DNA of 64,000 nt from Bradyrhizobium sp. Ce-3 (GTDB taxonomy: Bacteria > Pseudomonadota > Alphaproteobacteria > Rhizobiales > Xanthobacteraceae): the NCBI RefSeq assembly GCF_022835695.1, contig NZ_BQUV01000004.1, positions 310,001 to 374,000 on the forward strand, in the 5' to 3' direction. Both the position numbers and the translations under genes were made by a program. Positions 34,577 through 43,235 of the stretch are shown here, in pieces. Every line of letters starts with the position of its first letter. Within the stretch, counting starts at the first letter, position 1. The notes below the pieces were generated by a model that was not told the origin of the DNA, made no database searches, and saw nothing but the letters and a program-made list of their open reading frames with translations.

Positions 34577-35434
34577 ATGCTCCCCGGCCTTCGTTTCCTG
34601 TTCGCTGCGATCGTGCTGGCGACTTCACTTCTGGTGTTCGGATTGGGAGCAGCTGCGCTGTTTCGCGCGGCGCATGAGGAATTCGCCAGCATTCCCGCCC
34701 GCCGGGCACCGCTCGAGCCGCAATTCGCACAGCAGCCCGAGGTGCCGCCGGCGCTTGCCATGGTGCGCGTCGAGCCGCCCGCACCTGACAAGGTGGCGAC
34801 CGAGACTCCGGCAGCCCAGCCCGCGTCCGACCCGGCCGCATCCGAGCCACCTGCATCCCAGCCTGCCGCTCCCGCCGAGGTCTCGGCTCCGGCCGAGCCT
34901 GAAAAGGTTGCAGCGTTGAAGGCGGATGATCCGGCGCCGCCCGCCCCGCCGAACCCGGAAGCCCAGGCTGCGGAGACCCGGGCACCGGCCCAATCCGCCG
35001 AGGCCGCTCCGCAGGCGCAGACCGCGGATCCCTCGCCCGCAGCGCAGCCCGCGCCGGCTCCGGCCGAAGCGGCACCTGCCGCGGCTGAGCCCAAGGTCGT
35101 CGCGTTGGCCGATCCGCCCGCCGCGGCCAGCGAACCCGTGCCTGCTGCTCCAGCACCCGCGATGGCGCCACCGGAGCCCGCACCGCCGCCGTCACCGGAG
35201 GCGATCGCGGCCGCAACCAAAATTGCAACGCTGGGCGGACCTGAAGTTGTCGTCGAGGCGCCAGCGGCGCCCAAGGCCGTTGAGACAAAGAAGCCGGAGC
35301 ACAAAGCGAGCGACAAGCCGGCACAGCGCAAGGAGCGGCGGCGGATTGTCCGCGCGCGCCCGGTCCGGCAGGTGATGCAGCAGCAGATCGATCCGTTCGG
35401 CCAGACCACCATGGTGCCGGTCACGCGGCGCTAG
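34577..35434 (+). CDS. Membrane-anchored Pro/Ala-rich protein with basic C-terminus
   Basis: A 285-residue protein. An N-terminal hydrophobic helix (about residues 7-30, LFAAIVLATSLLVFGLGAAA) anchors it, and a long low-complexity Ala/Pro/Glu region (about 50-230) follows. The end is basic (ERRRIVRARPVRQVMQQQID). The shape resembles TonB or a periplasm-spanning linker protein, but there is no TonB C-terminal domain. The low-complexity part makes homology calls unreliable. The function is unknown. Confidence 0.7.
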   Translation: MLPGLRFLFAAIVLATSLLVFGLGAAALFRAAHEEFASIPARRAPLEPQFAQQPEVPPALAMVRVEPPAPDKVATETPAAQPASDPAASEPPASQPAAPAEVSAPAEPEKVAALKADDPAPPAPPNPEAQAAETRAPAQSAEAAPQAQTADPSPAAQPAPAPAEAAPAAAEPKVVALADPPAAASEPVPAAPAPAMAPPEPAPPPSPEAIAAATKIATLGGPEVVVEAPAAPKAVETKKPEHKASDKPAQRKERRRIVRARPVRQVMQQQIDPFGQTTMVPVTRR

Positions 35435-35503
35435 GGCTTGTTGCTCGATGCGCTTGCTTGCGCGAACCGGGGTCCACCTCGCTCGGGAGCGCCCGGCTGT
35501 TGG

Positions 35504-36361
35504 TCAGGCCGGTCCCGTCGCGATCGGCGGACCGCTCGCCTGTCCCCATTCCGACCACGAGCCGTCATACAGCGCGCTCTCGGTGACGCCGAGCCGGTAC
35601 AGCGCGAGCGTCAGCACGCCGGCCGAGACACCCGAGCCGCAGCTCGTCACGATCGACGCATCGAGCTTCACGCCGGCACCACTGAACGACTTGCGCAGAT
35701 CGTCGAGCGGCTTCATCTCGCCGGTCACGGCATCGAACAATTGGTTGTAGGGCACGTTGCGGGCGCCCGGGATGTGGCCGGCGCGGATGCCCGGCCGCGG
35801 CTCCGCCGCGCGGCCCTCGAAGCGGTCGGCGGCGCGCGCATCGATCACCTGCTCGGCACGGCTTTCGACATTGGCGATCATCTGCTCGATGCTGCGCACC
35901 CGCTTCGGATCGTAGCTTGCCTTGAAGGTCGCAGGCTTCGGCTTCACCTCGCCGCTCTCGACCGCCCGGCCCTCGGCGCGCCATTTCTTCAGGCCGCCGT
36001 TGAGAATGCGCACGTTGCGGTGGCCATAGGACAGGAACATCCACCACGCGCGTGGTGCTGCGACCCAGCCGCCCGCGTCATAGATCACCACGGTGTCGGC
36101 ATTGCCGACGCCGAGCGCGCCGATGTCGCGGCCGAACTGCTCGGCGCTCGGAAACATATGCGGCAGCGGATTGGCATGATCGGACACCGCGTCGACGTCG
36201 AAGAACACCGCGCCGGGCAGATGCGCGGCGAGATAATCGTCCTTCGGCAGCGGCAGCACGCCGGGCAGCTTGAAGGTCGCGTCGAGCACCTTGACGTTGG
36301 CGTCGCCGAGATGCGCAGCCAGCCATTCGGTCGAAACGAGCGGATCGTCGGCAACAGTCAT
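35504..36361 (-). CDS. sseA: 3-mercaptopyruvate sulfurtransferase
   Basis: A 285-residue cytoplasmic protein with two rhodanese domains. The first is inactive and structural (about 10-135). The second carries the catalytic Cys in CGSGVSA, the CG(S/T)G(V/T)(S/T)A loop that marks mercaptopyruvate rather than thiosulfate specificity. Other markers are AAHLPGAVFFDVD, RIRAGHIPGARNVPYN-like spacing, and a C-terminal YDGSWSEWG. It transfers sulfur from 3-mercaptopyruvate to thiols or cyanide. It lies 30 bp after the single-domain rhodanese gene on the same strand, so the two are probably co-transcribed. Confidence 0.93.
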   Translation of the reverse strand: MTVADDPLVSTEWLAAHLGDANVKVLDATFKLPGVLPLPKDDYLAAHLPGAVFFDVDAVSDHANPLPHMFPSAEQFGRDIGALGVGNADTVVIYDAGGWVAAPRAWWMFLSYGHRNVRILNGGLKKWRAEGRAVESGEVKPKPATFKASYDPKRVRSIEQMIANVESRAEQVIDARAADRFEGRAAEPRPGIRAGHIPGARNVPYNQLFDAVTGEMKPLDDLRKSFSGAGVKLDASIVTSCGSGVSAGVLTLALYRLGVTESALYDGSWSEWGQASGPPIATGPA

Positions 36362-36391
36362 GATCTGATGTCCTTGCGGGCGTGAGGCCTT

Positions 36392-36805
36392 TCAGCCCTT
36401 CTTCTTCGGCTCCCAGGCCTCGATCGGACCGCCGGCCTCGCGCCAGGCGGCGAAGCCACCGCCCATATGGGCGACCGGCTTCAGGCCCATATCCTTCGCG
36501 GTCTTGGCGGCGAGCGCCGAGCGCAGGCCGCCGGCGCAGTGGAAGATGAACTTCTTGTCTTCCTGGAAGATCGGCTTGGCGTAGGGGCTGTTCGGATCGA
36601 TCCAGAACTCGAGCATGCCGCGGGTGCAGGAGAATGCGCCGGGAATCTTGCCGTCGCGCTCGATCTCGCGCGGATCGCGGATGTCGACGATGACGACGTC
36701 GTTCTTGCCGATCAGGGTGATCGCGTCGGCCGCGCTGATGGTCTCGATCTCGGCATTGGCCTCGTCGATCATCACCTTGATGCCGCGGTGGATGTTCTGG
36801 GGCAT
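36392..36805 (-). CDS. Single-domain rhodanese-like sulfurtransferase
   Basis: The 137-residue cytoplasmic protein has a rhodanese fold with VVIVDIRDPREIERDG, a short FSCTRGMLEFW insertion and the active-site loop HCAGGLRSA. The Cys is present, so it should be catalytically competent. Specificity is unknown. The start at 36805 has AGGGAG upstream. It sits 56 bp after the VWA gene and 30 bp before sseA; all three run on the minus strand. Confidence 0.9.
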   Translation of the reverse strand: MPQNIHRGIKVMIDEANAEIETISAADAITLIGKNDVVIVDIRDPREIERDGKIPGAFSCTRGMLEFWIDPNSPYAKPIFQEDKKFIFHCAGGLRSALAAKTAKDMGLKPVAHMGGGFAAWREAGGPIEAWEPKKKG

Positions 36806-36861
36806 GGGGCTCTCCCTGGATGTTGTTGGCGCGCCCGCCGGCGCGCGACGCATGTAGCGTT

Positions 36862-38037
36862 TTAGCGCACCAGCTCCCGCATCGCGTTCTCCAGACCCTC
36901 GATCGTGATCGGATACATGCGCTCGGAGAACAGGCGGCGGATGATGGTGGTCGATTCCGAATAGTCCCAGTGCTTCTGCGCCACCGGATTGAGCCACACC
37001 GCGTGCGGATAGGTGCGGGTGATGCGATCGATCCAGACCGAACCGGCTTCTTCGTTGACGTGTTCGACCGAGCCGCCGGGAACCATGATCTCGTAGGGCG
37101 ACATCGAGGCGTCGCCGACGAACACCACCTTGTAGTCGTGCGGGTACTTGTGCAGCACGTCCCAGGTCGGCGTGCGATCGGTGAAGCGCCGCTTGTTCTG
37201 CTTCCAGACGCCTTCATAGAGGCAGTTGTGGAAGTAGAAATATTCCATGTGCTTGAATTCGCTCTTGGCGGCCGAGAACAGCTCCTCGACCTGCTCGATA
37301 TGCGAATCCATCGAGCCGCCGATATCGAAGAACACCAGAACCTTGACCGCGTTGCGCCGCTCGGGACGCATGTGCACGTCGAGATAGCCGTGGTTGGCGG
37401 TCTCCTTGATCGTGGTGTCGAGGTCGAGTTCGTCGGGCGCGCCGGTGCGCGCGAACTTGCGCAGCCGCCGCAGCGCGACCTTGATGTTGCGGATGCCGAG
37501 CTCGACATTGCCGTCGAGATCCTTGAACTCGCGCTTGTCCCACACCTTCACGGCGCGGTTGTTGCGGTTCTTCTCCTGCCCTATCCGCACGCCCTCGGGA
37601 TTATAGCCGTGGGCGCCGAACGGCGAGGTACCGGCGGTGCCGATCCACTTGCTGCCGCCCTGGTGGCGGCCCTTCTGTTCCTCGAGCCGCTTCTTCAAGG
37701 TCTCCATGAGCTTGTCCCAGCCCATGGCCTCGATCTGCTTCTTCTCTTCCTCGGTGAGATATTTCTCGGCGAGCTTCTTCAGCCACTCTTCGGGGATCTC
37801 CGCCTTGCCCATCGCATCGAGCAGGCTCTCGAGCCCCTTGAACACCGTGCCGAACACGCGGTCGAACTTGTCGAGATTGCGCTCGTCCTTGACCAGGGCG
37901 GCGCGCGACAAATAGTAGAAGTTCTCGACCGTCTGTTCGGCGAGATCGGCGTCAAGCGCTTCCATCAAGGTCAAATATTCCCGTAGCGTCACGGGGACCT
38001 GAGCGTCGCGCAGCGATGTGAAGAACTGCAGGAACAT
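36862..38037 (-). CDS. VWA-domain protein (CoxE-like, MoxR partner)
   Basis: A 391-residue cytoplasmic protein. The first about 240 residues are a charged helical CoxE-like region. The C-terminal von Willebrand A domain carries VLVFFDIGGSMDSH as MIDAS; the second Ser of canonical DxSxS is Gly, as in the MoxR-associated VWA branch, and later VGDASMSPYE follows. Such proteins work with MoxR AAA+ ATPases to mature metal enzymes or protein complexes. A MoxR gene lies 2.5 kb away on the other strand. Confidence 0.88.
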   Translation of the reverse strand: MFLQFFTSLRDAQVPVTLREYLTLMEALDADLAEQTVENFYYLSRAALVKDERNLDKFDRVFGTVFKGLESLLDAMGKAEIPEEWLKKLAEKYLTEEEKKQIEAMGWDKLMETLKKRLEEQKGRHQGGSKWIGTAGTSPFGAHGYNPEGVRIGQEKNRNNRAVKVWDKREFKDLDGNVELGIRNIKVALRRLRKFARTGAPDELDLDTTIKETANHGYLDVHMRPERRNAVKVLVFFDIGGSMDSHIEQVEELFSAAKSEFKHMEYFYFHNCLYEGVWKQNKRRFTDRTPTWDVLHKYPHDYKVVFVGDASMSPYEIMVPGGSVEHVNEEAGSVWIDRITRTYPHAVWLNPVAQKHWDYSESTTIIRRLFSERMYPITIEGLENAMRELVR

Positions 38038-38204
38038 ATTTACTTAAATCGCCCGCCCTGTCGGTGCCGTCAAGGGCCCCTGCCCCGGTTGCGGCCGCGG
38101 ACCAGCCATTCACTTTCACTTAACCACCCCGGCCAGCTTCGGCTCCCGGGGCCGAAACGTGACGTTAAGATGGGACGTTGATCACTGGAGGCAGCACAAC
38201 ACCA

Positions 38205-40118
38205 GTGGACCCGACCGGATTGCCCAACAGCCCAGCCAAGCTGCCGAAACTGTTCTCGCCGACGGCGATCGTCGCCGCCGTGGTGACGGCGATGAGCATC
38301 TTCGTGCTCGGCCTGCTGATCTGGAAGGCGGTCGAGGCGCGCACCATGGCGCTCGCCCAGGGCGAGCGCGACATCCGTAACCTCACGCATTCGCTGGCGG
38401 AGCACGCCTCGCATTCGGTCCAGGCGATCGACGTGTCGATGAACGCGATGGTCGACCTGCTGAAATACCAGAAGCCGCGCGTCGACCGCTTCAACGCCGC
38501 CTTGCGCAAGACCGCCGACGCGCTGCCGCAGATCCGGGAGATCGGCGTGATCGACCCCGACGGCAACCGGATCTACTCGTCGGCCGCGGAATTGCCGGCG
38601 CACAACAATGCCGATCGCAGCTATTTCATCGGCCATCGCGATTCGGCCGATGCGACGCTGCATATCAGCGAGCCGCTGCAGTCGCGGCTGACCGGGCAAC
38701 CGACCATCGTGCTGTCGCGACGCGTCACCAAGGAAGACGGCAGCTTCGGCGGCGTGCTGTTTGCGACCATCGAGAGCAGCTATTTCGACAATTTCTACCA
38801 GGCCTTCAAATTCGGTCCGCACGCCGGAATTACCCTGCTTCGCCTCGACGGCATCGTGCTGGCGCACTGGCCGGCCGGCAAGTGGAACAAGGAGGTCTCC
38901 GCGGCCTTCAAGGCACAGATCGAGCAGGACCGGACCGGCTACACCAAGACCACGTCGCCATTCGACGGCCGCGTCAAATATCTCGGCTTCGAGCGCGCAT
39001 CGCAATATCCGATCGTGGTCACCGTCGCCTTGCCGGAAGCCCAGGTGCTGGCCGCATGGCATGAGGATTTGCGCAACGACCTGTTCGTCGCCGTGATCCT
39101 GATGGGCAGCGTGATCCTGTTCGCGATCCTGCTGGGCCGCGAGTTCGCCAAGCGAACCAAGGTCGCGCGGATGCTCCGGGAACGGGAGGCGCGCTACCGG
39201 CTGCTGGCCGACAACATCGCCGACGTCGTGATCCTGCTCGACCGCGATGGCCGCTTCCTGTTCGTGTCGCAGTCGGTCGAGACCATCCTCGGCCGCAAGC
39301 CGGACGACCTGATCGGCAAAACCTGCTTCGAGTTCGTGCACCCCGATCACCTCGCCGACGTCGCCAGGGCGACATCGGAATTGACCAACTGGACCACCAC
39401 CAAGACCGTCGAGTTCAAGACCTTCCACGCCGACGGCAGCGAGGTCTGGGTCGAGATCAACTTCAAGCTGGCCGGGCTTGCGGAAGATCATCACGCCATC
39501 GAGGTGGTCGGCGTGCTGCGCGATGTGACCGAGCGCCACAAGATGGAGGACGAGCTCAACGCGCTGAACATCCGCCTGTCCGAGCTTGCAACGACCGACG
39601 GCCTGACCGCGCTCGCCAACCGCCGCAGCTTCGACAACGCGCTGCCGCGCGAGTTCCGCGACCGCGAGCAGATTTCGCTCATCATGCTCGACATCGATCA
39701 CTTCAAGGGCTTCAACGACACGCAGGGCCACCAGGCCGGCGATGAATGCCTGAAGCGCGTGGCGCGCGTGATCGCGGACGCCACCGACAACACCACCGCG
39801 CTGGCCGCGCGATATGGCGGCGAGGAATTCGCGGTCATCCTGCCCGGTGTCGGCGAGCAGGATGCGCTGAAGGTCGCCGAAGCGATGCGGCTCCAGGTGC
39901 GCTCGCTTTCGATCGCCAATCCGGCGGCGCGGCGCGGCGTGGTCTCGATCAGTCTCGGGATCGCCAGCAGAACGGCCGCGACCGCGAGCGAGAGCGAATT
40001 GCTCGGCCAGGCCGACCTCGCGCTCTACGAGGCGAAACGCTCCGGACGCGACCGCACGGTGCTGGCCTCGTCGCTCGCCGGTGACAATCATTCCGCGGGG
40101 CGGAAACAGTACGCCTGA
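38205..40118 (+). CDS. Diguanylate cyclase with Cache-type sensor and PAS domain
   Basis: A 637-residue inner-membrane protein that makes c-di-GMP. A first helix (about 15-45) leads to a periplasmic Cache-like domain (about 50-280), which closes with a second helix (FVAVILMGSVILFAILL). A PAS domain follows (about 330-450, LLADNIADVVILLDRDG), then GGDEF with the active-site GGEEF at 538-542. The residues 6-9 before GGEEF are not RxxD, so the product-inhibition I-site is absent. The start is uncertain: GTG at 38205 has GGAGG 13 bp upstream; a TTG at 38178 is the alternative. Confidence 0.9.
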   Translation: MDPTGLPNSPAKLPKLFSPTAIVAAVVTAMSIFVLGLLIWKAVEARTMALAQGERDIRNLTHSLAEHASHSVQAIDVSMNAMVDLLKYQKPRVDRFNAALRKTADALPQIREIGVIDPDGNRIYSSAAELPAHNNADRSYFIGHRDSADATLHISEPLQSRLTGQPTIVLSRRVTKEDGSFGGVLFATIESSYFDNFYQAFKFGPHAGITLLRLDGIVLAHWPAGKWNKEVSAAFKAQIEQDRTGYTKTTSPFDGRVKYLGFERASQYPIVVTVALPEAQVLAAWHEDLRNDLFVAVILMGSVILFAILLGREFAKRTKVARMLREREARYRLLADNIADVVILLDRDGRFLFVSQSVETILGRKPDDLIGKTCFEFVHPDHLADVARATSELTNWTTTKTVEFKTFHADGSEVWVEINFKLAGLAEDHHAIEVVGVLRDVTERHKMEDELNALNIRLSELATTDGLTALANRRSFDNALPREFRDREQISLIMLDIDHFKGFNDTQGHQAGDECLKRVARVIADATDNTTALAARYGGEEFAVILPGVGEQDALKVAEAMRLQVRSLSIANPAARRGVVSISLGIASRTAATASESELLGQADLALYEAKRSGRDRTVLASSLAGDNHSAGRKQYA

Positions 40119-40250
40119 CATACTATGCGCCAAGCGCCCTCTATGCGCGAAGTGCCGTCCAGGGTACCGCTGCGCTGCGGAATCCACCCTAGACCGCCCG
40201 GCTTTTTCAATTACAATTGCGCCTGACAAGACATCGGGCAGGACGTTTGA

Positions 40251-40496
40251 ATGGGCATCATTGCGGCACTGGTGATCGGTGCGATTGCCGGCTGGCTCGC
40301 TGGCCTGATCGTGCGCGGCGCGGGCTTCGGACTGATCGGCAACATGGTCGTCGGCATCATCGGCGCGCTGGTGGCGAGCTGGCTGTTGCCGCGGCTGGGC
40401 ATCAGCCTCGGCGGCAGTGCGATCCGCGACATCGTCAACGCGACGATCGGCGCCGTGATCGTGCTGGTGATCGTGTCGTTCGTCAGACGCGCGTGA
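40251..40496 (+). CDS. GlsB/YeaQ/YmgE family small membrane protein
   Basis: An 81-residue protein with three hydrophobic, Gly-rich helices: IIAALVIGAIAGWLAGLIV, LIGNMVVGIIGALVASWLL and ATIGAVIVLVIVSFV. This is the YeaQ/YmgE (transglycosylase-associated) pattern, common in envelope-stress regulons. The precise function is unknown. Confidence 0.9.
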   Translation: MGIIAALVIGAIAGWLAGLIVRGAGFGLIGNMVVGIIGALVASWLLPRLGISLGGSAIRDIVNATIGAVIVLVIVSFVRRA

Positions 40497-40589
40497 CCGG
40501 ACAATTTGCATCTCCGACGGCCGCTGCGAGAGCGGTCGTTTCATGTTGAGGCCGAGACGGCCAACGAACGAAGCAAGGCGAAGAGATAG

Positions 40590-41432
40590 ATGAAATTCAC
40601 GGGTACCAAGGACTACGTCGCAACCGATGACCTCAAGGTCGCCGTCAATGCCGCCATCGTGCTCGAGCGCCCGCTGCTGGTGAAGGGCGAGCCCGGCACC
40701 GGCAAGACCGTGCTGGCCGAGGAAGTCGCCAAGGCGATCGACGCGCCGCTTCTGACCTGGCACATCAAGTCGACCACCAAGGCGCAGCAGGGCCTCTACG
40801 AATACGACGCGGTGTCGCGGCTGCGCGACAGCCAGCTCGGCGACGCGCGCGTCTCCGACATCAAGAACTACATCAAGCGCGGCAAGCTGTGGGAGGCCTT
40901 CACCCACGAGAAGCGCCCGGTGCTGCTGATCGACGAGATCGACAAGGCCGACATCGAATTCCCCAACGACCTCTTGCTCGAGCTCGACCGGATGGAGTTC
41001 CACGTCTACGAGACCGGCGAGACCATCAAGGCGAAGCTGCGCCCGATCGTGATGATCACGTCGAACAACGAGAAGGAACTGCCGGACGCGTTCCTGCGCC
41101 GCTGCTTCTTCCACTACATCAAGTTCCCCGACGCCGACACCATGGGCCGGATCGTCGACGTGCACTTCCCCAACATCAAGAAGCGGCTGGTGGAAGAGGC
41201 GCTGCGGATCTTCTTCGAGGTCCGCGAAGTGCCGGGCCTGAAGAAGAAGCCCTCGACCTCCGAGCTGCTCGACTGGCTCAAGCTGCTGCTCAACGAGGAC
41301 ATCACGCCCGAGATGCTCAGGGAGCGTGACCCGCGCAAGCTGATCCCGCCGCTGCACGGCGCGCTGCTCAAGAACGAGCAGGACGTGCATCTGTTCGAGC
41401 GGCTGGCGTTCCTCAGCCGCCGCGAAGTCTAG
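40590..41432 (+). CDS. MoxR-type AAA+ ATPase
   Basis: A 280-residue cytoplasmic chaperone-like ATPase with Walker A GEPGTGKT (33-40), Walker B VLLIDEIDKAD (about 110-120), sensor 1 MITSNNEKELPDAFLRRC with the arginine finger, and an all-alpha lid. MoxR proteins act with VWA partners. The partner-type VWA gene is 2.5 kb upstream on the other strand, separated by the diguanylate cyclase and the YeaQ-like gene. An intrinsic terminator follows the stop. Confidence 0.92.
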   Translation: MKFTGTKDYVATDDLKVAVNAAIVLERPLLVKGEPGTGKTVLAEEVAKAIDAPLLTWHIKSTTKAQQGLYEYDAVSRLRDSQLGDARVSDIKNYIKRGKLWEAFTHEKRPVLLIDEIDKADIEFPNDLLLELDRMEFHVYETGETIKAKLRPIVMITSNNEKELPDAFLRRCFFHYIKFPDADTMGRIVDVHFPNIKKRLVEEALRIFFEVREVPGLKKKPSTSELLDWLKLLLNEDITPEMLRERDPRKLIPPLHGALLKNEQDVHLFERLAFLSRREV

Positions 41433-41445
41433 TTACGAGATCGGC

Positions 41446-41474
41446 AAACGCCGGGGCGATGGCTCCGGCGTTTT
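41446..41474 (+). terminator. Intrinsic terminator after the MoxR gene
   Basis: AAACGCCGG (41446-41454) and CCGGCGTTT (41465-41473) form a 9-bp stem with a 10-nt loop, ending in a short T-run. Confidence 0.75.
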
Positions 41475-41522
41475 GCTTCCAGTGCCCAACGAACAAGCCA
41501 ACAAGCAAGAAGACCAGGGAAG

Positions 41523-43025
41523 ATGAACGTCCAGACCCAAATCCGCGCCGCCGAGCCCGTCACGACCGAGCATTTCGACGTCCTGATCGCGGGCGCCGGC
41601 ATCTCCGGCGTCGGTGCCGCCTATCACCTCACCACGCAATGCAAGGGCACCAGCTTCGTGGTGCTGGAGACGCAGAAGACCTTCGGCGGCACCTGGTCGA
41701 CGCACCGCTATCCCGGTATCCGCTCCGACAGCGACCTGCACACTTTCGGCTATCGCTTCAAGCCGTGGACCAGCGCGCCGATCGCCAGCGCGGCCGAGAT
41801 CCTGAAATACATGGGAGAGGTGATCGAGGAGAACGATCTCGCCCGCCACATCCGCTATCGCCACACCATCACCGCAGCGGAGTGGTCGAACGAGACCAAT
41901 CTCTGGACCATCGATGCTGTGCGCATCGACACCGGCGAGCAGCTGCGCTTCACCACCAACTTCTTCTGGATGTGCCAGGGCTACTACCGCCACGACGCCG
42001 GCTACACGCCCGAATGGACCGACATGGCGAAGTTCAAGGGCACGGTGGTGCATCCGCAGACCTGGCCCGACGACCTCGACTACAAGGGCAAGCGCGTGGT
42101 CGTGATCGGCTCCGGCGCGACCGCCGCGACCCTGATCCCGGCGATGGCCAAGGACGCCGGCCATGTCACCATGCTGCAGCGTTCGCCGACCTATTTCCGC
42201 ACCGGCCGCAACGCGATCGAGATCGCCGAGGAATTGCGCCGGCTGCAGGTCGACGAGCACTGGATCCACGAGATCACCCGCCGCAAGATCCTGTTCGAGC
42301 AGGACGCCTTCACCAAGCGCACCTTCGCCGAGCCGGAGGGCGCCAGGAAGGACCTGCTGGCGGCGGTCGAAGCCGTTCTCGGCAAGGACTACGACATCGC
42401 CACCCATTTCACGCCGCGCTACCGGCCGTGGCGGCAGCGCATCGCCTTCATTCCGGACGCCGACCTGTTCCACGCCATCAAGGACGGCAAGGCCTCGGTC
42501 GTCACCGACGAGATCGAGCGCTTCACCGAGACCGGCATCCTGCTCAAGACCGGCAAGCAGCTCGAGGCCGACATCATCATCACCGCGACCGGCTTCCACC
42601 TCTCCGCCAATGGCGGCATCGACTTCGCGATCGACGGCAAGCCGCTCGATTTCAAGGACACCGTGACCTATCGCGGCATGATGTTCACCGGCGTGCCGAA
42701 CCTCGTCTGGGTGTTCGGCTATTTCCGCGCCAGCTGGACCTTGCGCGTCGATCTGGTCGGCGACTTCGTCTGCCGCATGCTCAACCACATGAAGGCGACC
42801 GGCGCGAACAAGGTGACGCCGGAGCTGCGGCCGGAAGACCACAACATGCCGCTGCTGCCGTGGATCGATCCGGAGAACTTCAACCCCGGCTACATGATGC
42901 GCGGCATGCACCTGCTGCCGAAGCGCGGCGACAAGCCGGAGTGGCAGCACAACCAGGACTACTGGGCCGAGAAGGACGAATTCCCGGCGATCGACCTCAA
43001 GGACAAGGCGTTCGTCTACGGCTGA
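41523..43025 (+). CDS. Flavin-containing Baeyer-Villiger monooxygenase
   Basis: This 500-residue cytoplasmic monooxygenase uses FAD and NADPH to convert ketones to esters or lactones. It shows the FAD site GAGISG (24-29), FGGTWSTHRYPGIRSDSD, a second Rossmann motif GSGATAATL (about 196-204) and, at residues 171-182, FKGTVVHPQTWP. This matches the type I BVMO fingerprint FxGxxxHxxxWP exactly. The substrate is unknown. It stands alone behind a MoxR terminator; the adjacent GMC oxidoreductase is convergent. Confidence 0.92.
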   Translation: MNVQTQIRAAEPVTTEHFDVLIAGAGISGVGAAYHLTTQCKGTSFVVLETQKTFGGTWSTHRYPGIRSDSDLHTFGYRFKPWTSAPIASAAEILKYMGEVIEENDLARHIRYRHTITAAEWSNETNLWTIDAVRIDTGEQLRFTTNFFWMCQGYYRHDAGYTPEWTDMAKFKGTVVHPQTWPDDLDYKGKRVVVIGSGATAATLIPAMAKDAGHVTMLQRSPTYFRTGRNAIEIAEELRRLQVDEHWIHEITRRKILFEQDAFTKRTFAEPEGARKDLLAAVEAVLGKDYDIATHFTPRYRPWRQRIAFIPDADLFHAIKDGKASVVTDEIERFTETGILLKTGKQLEADIIITATGFHLSANGGIDFAIDGKPLDFKDTVTYRGMMFTGVPNLVWVFGYFRASWTLRVDLVGDFVCRMLNHMKATGANKVTPELRPEDHNMPLLPWIDPENFNPGYMMRGMHLLPKRGDKPEWQHNQDYWAEKDEFPAIDLKDKAFVYG

Positions 43026-43080
43026 GCGCCTGATAGCAGTCCCGTCATCCTGAGGGGCTAACGGTCGCACACTCTCCGCT

Positions 43081-43202
43081 GTCGTCCCGGCGAAGGCCGG
43101 GACCCATACTCCGCGGCGGATATTGCCCACGGGATTCGTCATTCCACCGGCACACAACAATAACCATCGGTGGTTATGGGTCCCGGCCTCCGCCGGGACG
43201 AC
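43081..43202. repeat. Palindromic intergenic repeat, GTCGTCCCGGCG family
   Basis: GTCGTCCCGGCG at the left end is the exact complement of CGCCGGGACGAC at the right end. The interior GCGGCGGAT and GGTGGTTATGGGTCCC recur at 47861-47970. It sits between the convergent BVMO and GMC genes. Confidence 0.8.
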
Positions 43203-43235
43203 GCTGAACGATGATCGTCGTACTTATCAACTTCC

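Noticed and set aside
38070-41390. A 1106-codon minus-strand frame
   Set aside because: It lies opposite the diguanylate cyclase, the YeaQ-like and the MoxR genes, all with intact motifs. Long antisense frames are common in this high-GC sequence.
41433-43160. A 575-codon minus-strand frame
   Set aside because: It is antisense to the Baeyer-Villiger monooxygenase, and its ends run into the palindromic repeat.
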